From NCBI GenBank assembly GCA_021732385.1, contig JAKFVA010000018.1, positions 1 through 55,942 on the forward strand: DNA of 55,942 nucleotides. The letters run 5' to 3'. The DNA is from Burkholderiales bacterium (GTDB lineage Bacteria > Pseudomonadota > Gammaproteobacteria > Burkholderiales > Burkholderiaceae_C). The notes under the pieces are model-generated. The model saw only the letters and a list, made by a program, of their open reading frames with translations, was not told the DNA's origin and did no database searches. A program made the position numbers and the translations under genes. Shown here piece after piece: positions 37,066 through 46,874 of this stretch; position 1 is the stretch's first letter; each line of letters begins with the position of its first letter.

Positions 37066-38055
37066 ATGGAATTTTTTCGCATCAAAAAAGACATCCCGTT
37101 CATGAAGCGGGCAATTCTTTTCAATGCCATCAGCTTTTTGACATTTGCGGCAGCGGTGTTCTTTTTGTTTTCACGTGGCTTAAACCTATCAGTGGAGTTC
37201 ACCGGCGGCGTGGTGGTTGAGGCGCGTTACGAGCAAACGGCTGATCTGGAAAAAATCCGCAGCGCCATGGCCGGCATCGGCATTGCTGAGCCGCAGGTGC
37301 AAAGCTTTGGCACGGTGCGCGATGTGCTGGTGCGTTTGTCAACCAAGGACGCAGCAGTGCCTGCGCTACGCAGCACCGATGCCAATGGCAAGCAAGTGCT
37401 AGATCAAGCCAAGCTGCAAAGTCTGGTGTTGGCTCCCGGGGGCGCGGGCGCGAGCGTCAAGCGGGTTGAATTTGTGGGGCCGGCGGTTGGCGATGAACTG
37501 GCGCAAGATGGCATCAAGGCGTTGGCCATGGTGGTCGTCGGGATCATGCTGTACCTGGCGTTTCGCTTTGAGTGGAAATACGCGGTCGCCGCCATCATTG
37601 CCAATTTGCATGACGTCATCATCATTTTGGGATTCTTCGCCTATTTCCAATGGGAGTTTTCGCTGGCAGTGCTGGCTGCGGTACTGGCAGTGCTGGGCTA
37701 CTCGGTGAATGAGTCGGTAGTTATTTTTGACCGTATCCGCGAGAACTTCCGGCGCTATCGCAAAATGAACACGGAGCAAGTTATTGACAGTGCCATTACT
37801 GGCACCATCAGCCGTACCATCATTACCCATGGTTCAACGCAGATGATGGTGCTGTCGATGCTGCTGTTTGGCGGAGCCACGCTGCATTACTTTGCACTGG
37901 CCCTGACGATTGGTATTTGCTTTGGCATTTACTCTTCGGTGTTTGTCGCGGCTGCCATTGCCATGTGGCTGGGCATCAAGCGTGAAGACCTGATCAAGCC
38001 CACCGCGAGAAAAGAGGGTGAGCCTGACGACCCCAATTCAGGGGCCGTGATCTAG
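37066..38055 (+). CDS. secF: protein translocase subunit SecF
   Basis: 329 residues with six membrane helices. The start MEFFRIKKDIPFMKR, the LNLSVEFTGGVVVE motif after the first helix (SecF type of the D-L-R-G-G element) and NESVVIFDRIRENFRR are diagnostic. It partners SecD in the proton-driven late stage of export. It lies 20 bases after secD. The DUF1631 gene follows 8 bases later, which suggests read-through. Confidence 0.96.
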   Translation: MEFFRIKKDIPFMKRAILFNAISFLTFAAAVFFLFSRGLNLSVEFTGGVVVEARYEQTADLEKIRSAMAGIGIAEPQVQSFGTVRDVLVRLSTKDAAVPALRSTDANGKQVLDQAKLQSLVLAPGGAGASVKRVEFVGPAVGDELAQDGIKALAMVVVGIMLYLAFRFEWKYAVAAIIANLHDVIIILGFFAYFQWEFSLAVLAAVLAVLGYSVNESVVIFDRIRENFRRYRKMNTEQVIDSAITGTISRTIITHGSTQMMVLSMLLFGGATLHYFALALTIGICFGIYSSVFVAAAIAMWLGIKREDLIKPTARKEGEPDDPNSGAVI

Positions 38056-38063
38056 TAGCTTCC

Positions 38064-40391
38064 ATGAGCATTACGACCGACACGGCCAACAACCTAACGC
38101 TTGCTCGGCAGGCGCGCGATGTGTATGTGGCCCATGTGGAAGGGGTAGTGCCCGAGATCGCCGAGGCGATCATGAATCACTTGCTAACGCAGCTTGACCA
38201 GAGCGGTAGCGCGCGCGACATGCAAGACCGTCGTGATGCAATGATGACGTTTCAAAAACAAAAGGCAGACTGGGCACGCGGGCTGATCAAAGCCTGGCGC
38301 AAGGCCTTGATGCCGGTGACCGCATCCATCACCTTGCGGCTTGACAGCGATCGCCTGGAGCTCATGGGCGATGAGGTGGTGTCCAACAAGATTCTCAGTT
38401 CACGCCTGTCCTTGGCGATTATGGACAAAGCCACTTGGGAATTCATGGATTTGCGCTTGCGCATGACGCGCCTTGAAAACGTGCCGGAAATGGTTGGTCA
38501 CGACCTGTTGCGCACAGAGGTGCTGGCGCAGGTGATGGTAGAACACTGGATCGCATGCGGGTTTGGCAGCGACACCTGGATTGCCGCGCAAGAAAGCTTC
38601 CGCACGTTGCTTGCCGATCGCGTAGTGGAGGCTTACCACTTCGCCAATGAATTTCTGATCACGCACGGTGTAATGCCTGACATTGATTTGAAGCCGCTGG
38701 TCAGGCGCACGGCGAACAACTTGCAAAGCACCTTGCAGGGCTTGCGGCAAAACGTTGGCGAATCGGGTCCAGGCGGTATTGGTGGCGACAGCGGTAACCT
38801 AAAAGCAGGTCCATCCAGCCAGTCTGGGGGTGCCACGATGGCAGGTTATGGTCAGGGCGTTGCCGCCGAAGAGACCCGCATGCTGACTGCTGCCTCACCA
38901 ATAGCGCGCGCCAAGGTACGGGCTGAAGGGGTCATTGGCCAGCTTAAAAACCTGCTGCTGCGCCGGGTGCCCAGCTACGATTCGCAACGCGGCGCGCAAG
39001 TATCGCCCGATCTGGTGCAAGCAATGCAGATGGATCAGGCAACCCAGGCCGCAGCCACCGATATGGTGAGTGTGGCTGAAGGCACTGAGCGCGGGCTGGC
39101 TGCTGCTGCGAGCCAACTTCGTAAACGCTCGACCGAGCTTAAGCAAAAAGCTGGCAATAGCGTCGAAAAAGCCACGATTGAAATTGTGGCGTTGATGTTT
39201 CAGAGCATCCTCGCCGAAGAGCGCATACCCGCCTTGTTGCGGGTTTGGTTTGCCCGGCTGCAAATGCCTGTCTTGCGCGTTGCAATCAGCGAGCCCGAGT
39301 TTTTCGGCACGCTGCAACACCCAGCGCGACAGCTGATTGACCGCATGGGCTCGTGCGCCATGGGTTTTAATGCGGGCAATGTCAGTGGCGGCGCACTAGA
39401 GGGCGAAATTCGCCGGGTTGTGCAAACCATTGAGCAGTACCCTGAAACTGGCCGCCGTGTGTTTCAGCTGGTGTACGACGAATTTCTGAAGTTTTTGGAC
39501 AAGTACCTGACCGAGTCTGGGCCTACACAGCGCCTGGTCAGTATGGCGCAGCAAGTTGAACAAAAAGAAACGCTAACCATTCAGTACACCATCGAGATGC
39601 GCAATCTGCTGGGTAACATACCCGTGCGCGAGGAAATACGGCTGTTCTTGTTCAAGGTCTGGGCCGAAGTCGTGGCTCTGGCATCTGTTAAGTACGGCCC
39701 GCAACACGTCGATACCGTCGCCTACAAGCGCACAGCAGCAGATTTGGTATGGGCGGCCAGCGCCAAGCCCAACCGCGGTGACCGCGCGCGCGTAATCCAA
39801 GACTTACCGCGGCTTTTGCTCAGCTTGCGCCAGGGCATGCGTCTGATGGGGCTTGAAGCCAGCGCACAAGAAGTGCACATCAAAGTCATCAGCAGCACAC
39901 TGGCTGATGCCTTCATGTCCAAAACCGAGGCGATTACACCCAAGCGCATCGACGAGCTGACCAAACACTTAGTACACCTGGAAGACTATATTGCCGACGA
40001 CGAAATGGGTGAATTGCCCATTGATTCCGAGAGCCTGGGGTTGATGCTGGGTATTGATACTTCCGAGATTGAAGTTATCACCGGCGGCGGCGGCTCCCGG
40101 CCAACCGCGGCCATGCAGGCCTGGGCGCAGGAATTGCAAACCGGCAACTGGTTCAGTCTTGACCACAACGGCGTGGTGATTCAGGTGCAGTTTGCCTGGC
40201 GCAGCGAGCGCAAACACTTGCACCTGTTTGCGGCGGCGGACGGCCACAGCTACCTGATTCAGGCGCGCCGCCTGGCGGCCTACCTGCAAGCAGGTCTGTT
40301 GTTGCCCGCAGAAGAAGAGGGCCTCACAGTTCGTGCAACACGCGATGCCTTGGCCAAGCTCGATGCCAATCCAGAGCGGCTGTTGACATAG
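38064..40391 (+). CDS. DUF1631 family protein
   Basis: 775 residues, largely helical, with the DUF1631 features: N-terminal region with ELMGDEVVSNKILSSRLS, the central EIVALMFQSILAEERIPALL and RMGSCAMGFN segments, and a C-terminal small domain with GNWFSLDHNG and VQFAWRSERKHLHLF that resembles a PilZ-like barrel. The role is unknown; the family is confined to Beta- and Gammaproteobacteria, and a c-di-GMP link via the C-terminal region is only a guess because the RxxxR motif is not clear. It is probably cotranscribed with secF, and converges with dprA with 12 bases between stops. Confidence 0.85.
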   Translation: MSITTDTANNLTLARQARDVYVAHVEGVVPEIAEAIMNHLLTQLDQSGSARDMQDRRDAMMTFQKQKADWARGLIKAWRKALMPVTASITLRLDSDRLELMGDEVVSNKILSSRLSLAIMDKATWEFMDLRLRMTRLENVPEMVGHDLLRTEVLAQVMVEHWIACGFGSDTWIAAQESFRTLLADRVVEAYHFANEFLITHGVMPDIDLKPLVRRTANNLQSTLQGLRQNVGESGPGGIGGDSGNLKAGPSSQSGGATMAGYGQGVAAEETRMLTAASPIARAKVRAEGVIGQLKNLLLRRVPSYDSQRGAQVSPDLVQAMQMDQATQAAATDMVSVAEGTERGLAAAASQLRKRSTELKQKAGNSVEKATIEIVALMFQSILAEERIPALLRVWFARLQMPVLRVAISEPEFFGTLQHPARQLIDRMGSCAMGFNAGNVSGGALEGEIRRVVQTIEQYPETGRRVFQLVYDEFLKFLDKYLTESGPTQRLVSMAQQVEQKETLTIQYTIEMRNLLGNIPVREEIRLFLFKVWAEVVALASVKYGPQHVDTVAYKRTAADLVWAASAKPNRGDRARVIQDLPRLLLSLRQGMRLMGLEASAQEVHIKVISSTLADAFMSKTEAITPKRIDELTKHLVHLEDYIADDEMGELPIDSESLGLMLGIDTSEIEVITGGGGSRPTAAMQAWAQELQTGNWFSLDHNGVVIQVQFAWRSERKHLHLFAAADGHSYLIQARRLAAYLQAGLLLPAEEEGLTVRATRDALAKLDANPERLLT

Positions 40392-40403
40392 CCGCCGCGC
40401 ACG

Positions 40404-41546
40404 CTAACCCCGGTTGATGCGCTGAAACAGACCACCCGGCAGACGGGCCACCTGTCCATCCAGTTCAAGCGTCAGTAGCTGCACCTGTAGGCTGGCGACG
40501 TCCATGCCGGTGCGGGCAATCAGGGCGTCTAGCGACACCGGGTCAAAGCCCAGATGTGCCAACAAGGCGTTATCGGGTGGCTGCGTCATCGCGTCTTCGG
40601 GCATCCGCGCAGCGGATGGGGCCCAGGCAAACTCCTCCAGCACATCCTGCGCTGATTCCACCAGCTTGGCACCCTGCTTGAGCAAAGCATGGCAGCCGCG
40701 TGATTGAGGCGAATGGATTGAACCCGGAATGGCAAATACCTCCTTGCCTTGTTCGGCTCCCAGCCGCGCCGTAATCAGCGAGCCTGATTGCAACGCAGCC
40801 TCGACCACCAGCACGCCGCGGGAAAGGCCTGCAATCAGGCGGTTGCGTTTGGGGAAGTTGGCCGCCAGCGCGGGCGTGCCCAGAGGGTATTCGCTGAGCA
40901 GGCAGCCGCGCTGTGCAATGCGGTGCGCCAGGTCGAGGTGCTTTTTGGGGTAGACCCGGTCCAGTCCGGTACCGACTACCGCAATCGTGGCCAGCGCCTG
41001 CGGCTGGGCACCCTCCAGCGCGCCTTCGTGAGCAGCACCATCCACACCCAGTGCCAATCCCGACACTACCGTGATACCGGCCTGAGTCAAAGCCTTGGCA
41101 AATTGCCGCGCGTTGGTCTCGCCCTGCGGTGTTGGATTGCGGCTTCCGACGATGGCGATACTGCGCTCTTGCAACGCGGCCAGCGTGGCCGTTGTTTCGC
41201 AAAAGGTGCCCATGGCATACAGCATTAGCGGAGGGTCTTCCATTTGCAACAACCCGGCAGGGTAAGCGGGGTGGCCCAAAGTCCAGATCTGGTGCTGCGC
41301 AGTGTCTGTTTTTATGCCTTGCTGCACCCAGGTGCAGGTGCGTGTCAGCAAATCGTCCCAGTTCTCAGGCGGGCTTTGCAAAGCGGTGGCTTGCGCGGCG
41401 CTCACTACCTGGCACAAGGCGGCGTGGCTTTGCTCAAAGATGGATTCAGGCAAACCAAAAGCCGTCAGCAGTTTGCGTGCTGTGCTGTTGCCTATGCCTG
41501 GGCTGAGCGTCAGACGCAGCCAATGACCAAGCTCGTCGCGCTGCAT
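40404..41546 (-). CDS. dprA: DNA-processing protein DprA (Smf)
   Basis: 380 residues. An N-terminal helical SAM-like part is followed by the Rossmann-like DprA core with IVGSRNPTPQGETNARQFA and VSGLALGVDGAAHEGAL, then GTGLDRVYPKKH and NRLIAGLS, and a C-terminal winged-helix domain (residues about 310-380). DprA loads RecA on incoming single-stranded DNA during natural transformation. With the type IV pilin accessory gene at the left end, it hints at competence, but dprA is widespread and not proof. It may form an operon with the upstream LysM gene (47-base gap). Confidence 0.95.
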   Translation of the reverse strand: MQRDELGHWLRLTLSPGIGNSTARKLLTAFGLPESIFEQSHAALCQVVSAAQATALQSPPENWDDLLTRTCTWVQQGIKTDTAQHQIWTLGHPAYPAGLLQMEDPPLMLYAMGTFCETTATLAALQERSIAIVGSRNPTPQGETNARQFAKALTQAGITVVSGLALGVDGAAHEGALEGAQPQALATIAVVGTGLDRVYPKKHLDLAHRIAQRGCLLSEYPLGTPALAANFPKRNRLIAGLSRGVLVVEAALQSGSLITARLGAEQGKEVFAIPGSIHSPQSRGCHALLKQGAKLVESAQDVLEEFAWAPSAARMPEDAMTQPPDNALLAHLGFDPVSLDALIARTGMDVASLQVQLLTLELDGQVARLPGGLFQRINRG

Positions 41547-41593
41547 GGGGTAGTGCCCGTTGTGGCGAAGGCTGGGGTGGTGCGCTGACGGTG

Positions 41594-42847
41594 TTAGCGC
41601 GGATTGGTGGCCACGTCGCCCGATTGAATCGGCTCAGTGCCTTCCAAAATCAAGGCATAAGACAGCCGCTCAAAGGGCCTGAAAACCATCAACAGGCCGC
41701 TGCGCTCGTTGGGTAGTTTGATGGGTGTGCGCGCGGCGTCGGTGGTGTCCACCAGGCGCTGGCCTTGCAACAGCGTAGCCAGCACATGGCCCACTTCCAG
41801 CCCGTCCTGGGTGCCCCGGTTGATCACCACAATCTGATTTTGCGCAGCAAAACGTACCGCTGTACCACCAAAAACCGACACCACATTGGCCTGAATGACA
41901 TCGCGTGGTGCGCGTGGCGCGTAGCTTTTGAACTGGCGCGGTGGCTCAGGCAGCAGGCGGTCACCCACGCGAATTTCTTCTTTTGAATCAACGATATCGA
42001 TAGTGGCCGGCACTATCTCGGTCAAGGTTTTGCCGTTGATCGTGGTGTCTACAGTGCTTTCACCGCGTACAAGCAATGCCCGGCCAATAAAGCGCGCTTC
42101 GTAGCCCAACACAACGCCCGTCAGCGGGTCTTTCAAGGGCGTGGCCTCGCGAAATAGACGGTAGCTGGTGGGCTTGGCGCGGTTTTCTATCAAGGGCTGG
42201 CTCGCAGTGCCGCGGGCGTAGGCACGGTCGCCGCGGCTCAAAATAACCCGGTTTTCCAGTGTGGCCACCACGCGCGGAGCTTGCTCAAATTCCTTCAATT
42301 CAACAATGACGGGTTCATCCAGAAACGGCTCTATTTGGCTGGCTTGCAGCGTAGGTACGGCAGCATCTGCCAAGCTTTCCGAGCGCACTCTGGGCGAGAC
42401 ACGCACGGTTTCTGTGGGTGGCGTTTCACCCCTGCTGGTATTTCCCGTGCTAGCTACACGCAGTTGCGCCAGGCCGTTTTTCTTTTCAAGCACCAGCACT
42501 TGGCCGGGGTAAATCCGGTGTGGGTTGCGGATCTCTTGCTGGTTCAGGCCCCACAGTTCTGGCCAGCGCCAGGGGCTGGCCAAAAACAGGCGCGAGATTG
42601 CCCACAAGGTGTCGCCGTTTTTAATGGTGTAGGTGTCAGGGGCATTGGGTGCCAATTCATTCAGTGGCACGCCCGCTTGCGCCACTTGGGCGGCGGTGGC
42701 TTTTTGTGCAGCAGAAATTGGCAAATCTTGCGTTGCAGCGACCAAGGGCATGCCCAGAAGTGCGGCGCTAGCCAAGCCCGCCATCAAATTGCGGATAATG
42801 CGAGACTGGCTCAAAAGACAAATCGATGTGCGTGCATTGGTAGGCAT
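41594..42847 (-). CDS. LysM-domain secreted protein
   Basis: 417 residues from the ATG complementary to 42845-42847. A signal peptide is visible (hydrophobic core about 22-38, ending near VAATQD). One LysM domain lies at about 71-121 (YTIKNGDTLWAISRLF and NPHRIYPGQVLVLEK), so it binds peptidoglycan. The remainder is strand-rich with no recognised enzyme domain. Such proteins often precede dprA in Burkholderiales and are probably envelope proteins. The gene is divergent from def with 127 bases between starts. Confidence 0.88.
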   Translation of the reverse strand: MPTNARTSICLLSQSRIIRNLMAGLASAALLGMPLVAATQDLPISAAQKATAAQVAQAGVPLNELAPNAPDTYTIKNGDTLWAISRLFLASPWRWPELWGLNQQEIRNPHRIYPGQVLVLEKKNGLAQLRVASTGNTSRGETPPTETVRVSPRVRSESLADAAVPTLQASQIEPFLDEPVIVELKEFEQAPRVVATLENRVILSRGDRAYARGTASQPLIENRAKPTSYRLFREATPLKDPLTGVVLGYEARFIGRALLVRGESTVDTTINGKTLTEIVPATIDIVDSKEEIRVGDRLLPEPPRQFKSYAPRAPRDVIQANVVSVFGGTAVRFAAQNQIVVINRGTQDGLEVGHVLATLLQGQRLVDTTDAARTPIKLPNERSGLLMVFRPFERLSYALILEGTEPIQSGDVATNPR

Positions 42848-42974
42848 GGCAAAAGTCTTGATAAGTTACGTCTGATTGTGCGCTCAAGCCCTTGATTGGG
42901 CAACGATTATTCAGCATCACGCAAGCCTGGCTGAGCGAAAGTGGCGAAAATCGCACCATGCCCTGTGTAAAAAC

Positions 42975-43481
42975 ATGACCCGACTGCCCATTCTTCATTA
43001 TCCCGATACCCGTTTGACCACCGTCGCCAAGCCGGTGGCAATGGTCGATGAGCGCATTAAAACGCTGGTGGCGCAGATGTTGATGACCATGTACGAAGAA
43101 GAAGGCGTAGGCCTGGCGGCTACCCAGGTCGATGTGCATGAGCAGGTAGTGGTGATTGACATCTCAGACGGGGGCGACCAGCCACTGGTACTAATTAACC
43201 CGCAGTTGCTGTGGGCCAGTGACGAGCGCCAGCAAAGCAAAGAAGGCTGCCTGTCGGTGCCGCAGATTTACGACAGTGTGTCGCGCGCGGCGCAGGTCAA
43301 GGTGCGTGCGCTTGATCTAAATGGCCTCCCGCGCGACATAGAAGCCGACGGCTTGCTGGCCGCCTGCATCCAGCACGAGATGGACCATTTGGCCGGCAAG
43401 GTGTTTATCGAGTATTTGTCGCCACTCAAGCGCAACCGCTACAAAATTAAAGCCGCCAAGCTGCAAAGGGTTGGCGTTTGA
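42975..43481 (+). CDS. def: peptide deformylase
   Basis: 168 residues from the ATG at 42975; the frame is open upstream to 42876 but homologues begin with [11 protein letters not shown]. All three motifs are intact: GVGLAATQV (45-52), EGCLSVP with metal ligand Cys92, and QHEMDHL with His134, Glu135 and His138. It removes the N-formyl group from nascent proteins. It is coupled to fmt by a TTGA overlap, so the enzymes that add and remove formyl groups are translated together. Confidence 0.96.
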   Translation: MTRLPILHYPDTRLTTVAKPVAMVDERIKTLVAQMLMTMYEEEGVGLAATQVDVHEQVVVIDISDGGDQPLVLINPQLLWASDERQQSKEGCLSVPQIYDSVSRAAQVKVRALDLNGLPRDIEADGLLAACIQHEMDHLAGKVFIEYLSPLKRNRYKIKAAKLQRVGV

Positions 43482-44485
43482 GTCAAGCCTTGCGGCTCAT
43501 CTTTGCTGGTACGCCTGAGTTTGCGGCAATAGCGCTCAAAAGCTTGCTGGCCGCTGGCCACCACATTGGCCTGGTGTTGACTCAACCCGACCGCCCGGCT
43601 GGGCGCGGCCTCAAGCTGCATCCCTCGCCAGTCAAACAACTGGCGCTGCAACACCACTTGCCACTGGCCCAGCCCCGCAGCCTGCGGCTAGACGGTAAAT
43701 TTCCTGACGATGCGCGGGCCGCCCAATTGGCTATTAACCAGGCCAATGCCGATGTGATGGTGGTCGCCGCTTATGGCTTGATCTTGCCGCAATGGGTGCT
43801 GGATACAAGCGCGGGGCAGCAAAAGCTGGGTTGCCTAAATATCCATGCCTCGCTTTTGCCGCGCTGGCGCGGTGCGGCGCCAATTCACCGCGCGATTGCG
43901 GCGGGCGATGCGCAAACCGGCGTTTGCATCATGCAAATGGATGCCGGGCTGGACACCGGCGACATTCTGCACAGCGTGCACCAGCCGATTGCCGACACCG
44001 ACACCAGCGCCACCTTGCACGACAAGTTGGCCGCACTGGGTGCCCAGACCTTGCTGGCGGTGTTGGCGCAGGCCAGGCAAGGCGGCTTGAAGCCTGAAAA
44101 ACAAGCGGAAATCGGCATCACTTACGCGCACAAAATCAGCAAGGCCGAGGCCGCTGTTGACTGGACGCAAGATGCTGCGGTGTTGGCGCGTCAGATCCGC
44201 GCGTTCAATCCCGCGCCAGTGGTTTTTTGTATGGTGAATGGTGAGCCAGTCAAGCTTTATGCGGCCCAGCAGGCGTTGCCTCAAAACTCTGAAATTGATA
44301 GCGTCACCCGCAATTCGGCCATGGTCTGTGGCACGATTTTGCATATCAACCAGGCAGGCATTACCGTGCAATGCGGCCAGGGTGCTCTTACCTTGACGCA
44401 GCTGCAGCGCCCCGGCGGTACGGTGTTGGCTGCGGCCGATTTTTTGCGCGGCTTCCCGTTGCATGTTGGTCAGGTACTGGCTTAA
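43478..44485 (+). CDS. fmt: methionyl-tRNA formyltransferase
   Basis: 335 residues from the TTG at 43478, which overlaps the def stop; the first residues [16 protein letters not shown] are the family start, so no later codon fits. The catalytic core [18 protein letters not shown] is intact, and the C-terminal OB-like domain begins near residue 210. It formylates initiator Met-tRNA with 10-formyl-THF. Oddity: between ALPQ and CGTI, in the domain 2 strand region, sits a run encoded by a 21-bp match to the window's repeat element (44292-44312), probably a small insertion compared with E. coli. Confidence 0.95.
   Translation: MSQALRLIFAGTPEFAAIALKSLLAAGHHIGLVLTQPDRPAGRGLKLHPSPVKQLALQHHLPLAQPRSLRLDGKFPDDARAAQLAINQANADVMVVAAYGLILPQWVLDTSAGQQKLGCLNIHASLLPRWRGAAPIHRAIAAGDAQTGVCIMQMDAGLDTGDILHSVHQPIADTDTSATLHDKLAALGAQTLLAVLAQARQGGLKPEKQAEIGITYAHKISKAEAAVDWTQDAAVLARQIRAFNPAPVVFCMVNGEPVKLYAAQQALPQNSEIDSVTRNSAMVCGTILHINQAGITVQCGQGALTLTQLQRPGGTVLAAADFLRGFPLHVGQVLA
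44292..44312 (+). repeat. fragment of the TIR element arm inside fmt
   Basis: AAATTGATAGCGTCACCCGCA matches the left arm of the 53335 element at 20 of 21 positions. It is translated in fmt as EIDSVTR in a loop before the strand CGTILHI. No opposite arm is present in the gene. This is either a chance match, which is unlikely for 20 of 21 in this small window, or a domesticated remnant. Confidence 0.55.
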
Positions 44486-45245
44486 GGTGGCTGCGTTGTA
44501 TCCGCGCCAGTTGTTTGCCCATCCTGAATTTCGCGTGGGTGTGCGCGAAATGCTGTCCATCGCGCCTGGCATGGCCGCCTGGGGGCTGATGACAGGCGTG
44601 GCCATGGTCAAGTCTGGCATGAGCGTGTTTGAGGCCGTGGCCATGACGCTGCTGGTGTTTGCCGGTAGCTCGCAGCTGGCCGCAATTCCGCTGATTGCTG
44701 CTGGCGCACCCGTCGCGGTGATTTTGGCCACCGGTTTTTGCGTCAACTTGCGTTTTGTGGTGTTCAGCGCCCACTTGCGGGCCTACCTCATGCACCTGCC
44801 CCTGGCGCGCCGTCTGTTTACTGGCTACCTCACCACAGATTTGAGCTATGTGCTGTTCACCCGGCGCTACCCGCAAGCGGCCAGCAGTGCGCAGGCGCTT
44901 GCGGCGCAGCAGGCCTATCTGGCAGGTGGCAATGTACTCAACTGGGTAAGCTGGCAAAGCGCCAGCTTGCTGGGCATTGCGCTGGCGCAGTCTGTGCCAA
45001 CTCATTGGGGGCTGGGTTTTGCCGGTATTTTGGCATTGGTGGGTATTGCCTGCTCGCTGGCCACCACGCATTTGCGTCGCGTGTCGGCAGGGGTTGCAGG
45101 CGCGGCGGCAGTGGCGGCCTTTGCGCTGCCGCTCAAGCTGAATATTCTGGTGGCCATTGCCGCCGCGGTGGCGCTGTGCCTGCTATTGGAAAAACCGCAG
45201 TTGCCGCCAACAGACCCAACTGAATCAGCACGGGATGCCGCATGA
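44463..45245 (+). CDS. azlC: AzlC-family branched-chain amino-acid exporter, large subunit
   Basis: 260 residues from the ATG at 44463, which overlaps the fmt end by 23 bases; a GTG at 44487 just after the fmt stop is an alternative, and neither has a clear ribosome site. About seven membrane segments are visible. The AzlC pattern is present: [30 protein letters not shown] and [18 protein letters not shown]. AzlC with AzlD exports branched-chain amino acids or analogues. The stop overlaps the AzlD start by four bases. Confidence 0.87.
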   Translation: MLVRYWLKVAALYPRQLFAHPEFRVGVREMLSIAPGMAAWGLMTGVAMVKSGMSVFEAVAMTLLVFAGSSQLAAIPLIAAGAPVAVILATGFCVNLRFVVFSAHLRAYLMHLPLARRLFTGYLTTDLSYVLFTRRYPQAASSAQALAAQQAYLAGGNVLNWVSWQSASLLGIALAQSVPTHWGLGFAGILALVGIACSLATTHLRRVSAGVAGAAAVAAFALPLKLNILVAIAAAVALCLLLEKPQLPPTDPTESARDAA

Positions 45246-45589
45246 ACCAGACTGATTTTTGGACCCTGGGCGTGATTGTTGGTTTGGCGGCCATTACGGT
45301 ACTTTCGCGCACTTTCTTCTTTATTTCTGAGCGCGCCTGGCAATTGCCAAGTTGGGCGCAACGCGGTTTGCAATACGCCCCCATTGCTGCGCTGGCGGCA
45401 GTCATCGCGCCCGAGGTTTTGCTGCAAAACGGCCAGTGGCCCAGCACTTGGCAGGACGCTCGCCTGTACGGCGCAGCCGCCGGCGCGGCGTTTTACTTCT
45501 GGCGCAAGGGCGCGGGCCAGGCGGTGCTGGGCACGATTGTGGTGGGCATGGCAGTCTATCTGCTGCTGCATTTAGGCCTGGGCTGGTAG
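45242..45589 (+). CDS. azlD: AzlD-family exporter, small subunit
   Basis: 115 residues with three to four membrane helices and the AzlD motif LSRTFFFISERAW near the start, then LQYAPIAALAAVIAPE. It partners AzlC, whose stop overlaps the ATG here (ATGA). The pair often lies next to fmt in this family of bacteria, though no functional link is known. The stop lies 55 bases before the pgk start. Confidence 0.88.
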   Translation: MNQTDFWTLGVIVGLAAITVLSRTFFFISERAWQLPSWAQRGLQYAPIAALAAVIAPEVLLQNGQWPSTWQDARLYGAAAGAAFYFWRKGAGQAVLGTIVVGMAVYLLLHLGLGW

Positions 45590-45644
45590 GCGCTACCCTG
45601 CGTTCTAAAATCGCGAACTCTGCGACTCTTTGCCTATTGCCACC

Positions 45645-46841
45645 ATGAACGTGATCCGCTTTTCCGATCTTTGTGCACAAGGCCAGGTCAAAGACCAGCG
45701 CGTGTTTATCCGCGCCGACCTCAATGTGCCGCAAGACGACGCGGGCAACATCACCGAAGACACCCGCATCCGCGCCAGCCTGCCGTGCATCCGCATGGCG
45801 CTGGAGGCCGGTGCAGCCGTCATGGTGACCTCGCATCTGGGCCGTCCGGCAGAAGGCCAGTTCAAGCCCGAGGATTCGCTGGCCCCTGTGGCGGCACGCT
45901 TGAGCCAGGTGCTGGGCCGCCCTGTGCCACTGGTCGCCAAATGGCTCGACGGAGTGGCCGTGCAGCCCGGCGAGGTGGTGCTGCTGGAGAACTGCCGCCT
46001 CAACCCAGGCGAGAAGAAAAACGACGAGGCACTGGCGCGCAAGATGGCGGCGCTATGCGATATTTTTGTGCATGACGCCTTTGGCACCGCGCACCGCGCC
46101 GAAGCCTCCACCTACGGCATTGCGCAGTACGCTCCAATTGCCTGCGCCGGGCCCTTGCTGGCCGCTGAGATGGACGCTATCACCCGCGCGCTGGAGCAGC
46201 CCAAGCGGCCCTTGCTGGCTATCGTGGCGGGCAGCAAGGTCAGCAGCAAACTCAGCATCTTGAAAAGTCTGGCCGCCAACGTAGACCAGTTGATTGTGGG
46301 CGGCGGCATTGCCAACACCTTCATGCTGGCGGCAGGCTTGCCAATTGGCAAGTCGCTGGCCGAGCCGGAACTGGTGGAGGAGGCGCGCGCCATCATCGAG
46401 ATGATGCGCCTGCGCGGCGCTGCTGTGCCAATACCGGTGGATGTGGTGGTGGCCGATGAGTTCTCCGCCCTGGCGCGTGCCAACAAAGTCCCCGCCAGCG
46501 ACGTGCAAGAGGGCGACATGATTCTGGACATTGGCCCGCGCACCGCGGCTGATCTGGCGGCCATGATTGCGCGCGCTGGCACCGTGGTCTGGAACGGCCC
46601 GATGGGCGTGTTCGAGTACGACCAGTTTGCCGGCGGCACCCGCACACTGGCCTCGGCCATTGCCCACTCCCCGGCGTTCAGCATTGCCGGTGGTGGCGAT
46701 ACGCTGGCTGCTATTGCCAAATACGGCATTGAAAAAGACATGGGCTACATCTCTACGGGCGGCGGCGCTTTTCTGGAGGTGCTGGAAGGCAAAACCCTGC
46801 CCGCCTTTGCGGTCTTGCAGCGGCGCGCCAGTCAAGGCTGA
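45645..46841 (+). CDS. pgk: phosphoglycerate kinase
   Basis: 398 residues from the ATG at 45645 (a TTG at 45630 is in frame but unnecessary). The N-terminal substrate region [23 protein letters not shown], the hinge [12 protein letters not shown] and the C-terminal [13 protein letters not shown] nucleotide loop are all intact. It makes ATP from 1,3-bisphosphoglycerate in glycolysis and works in reverse in gluconeogenesis or the Calvin cycle. TAAAAT followed by CGCG at 45606 is a likely -10. It starts a run of carbon-metabolism genes continuing with pyk and fba. Confidence 0.96.
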   Translation: MNVIRFSDLCAQGQVKDQRVFIRADLNVPQDDAGNITEDTRIRASLPCIRMALEAGAAVMVTSHLGRPAEGQFKPEDSLAPVAARLSQVLGRPVPLVAKWLDGVAVQPGEVVLLENCRLNPGEKKNDEALARKMAALCDIFVHDAFGTAHRAEASTYGIAQYAPIACAGPLLAAEMDAITRALEQPKRPLLAIVAGSKVSSKLSILKSLAANVDQLIVGGGIANTFMLAAGLPIGKSLAEPELVEEARAIIEMMRLRGAAVPIPVDVVVADEFSALARANKVPASDVQEGDMILDIGPRTAADLAAMIARAGTVVWNGPMGVFEYDQFAGGTRTLASAIAHSPAFSIAGGGDTLAAIAKYGIEKDMGYISTGGGAFLEVLEGKTLPAFAVLQRRASQG

Positions 46842-46874
46842 GCGCGTGTCACGGCTTGGCGCGACAATACGGCC

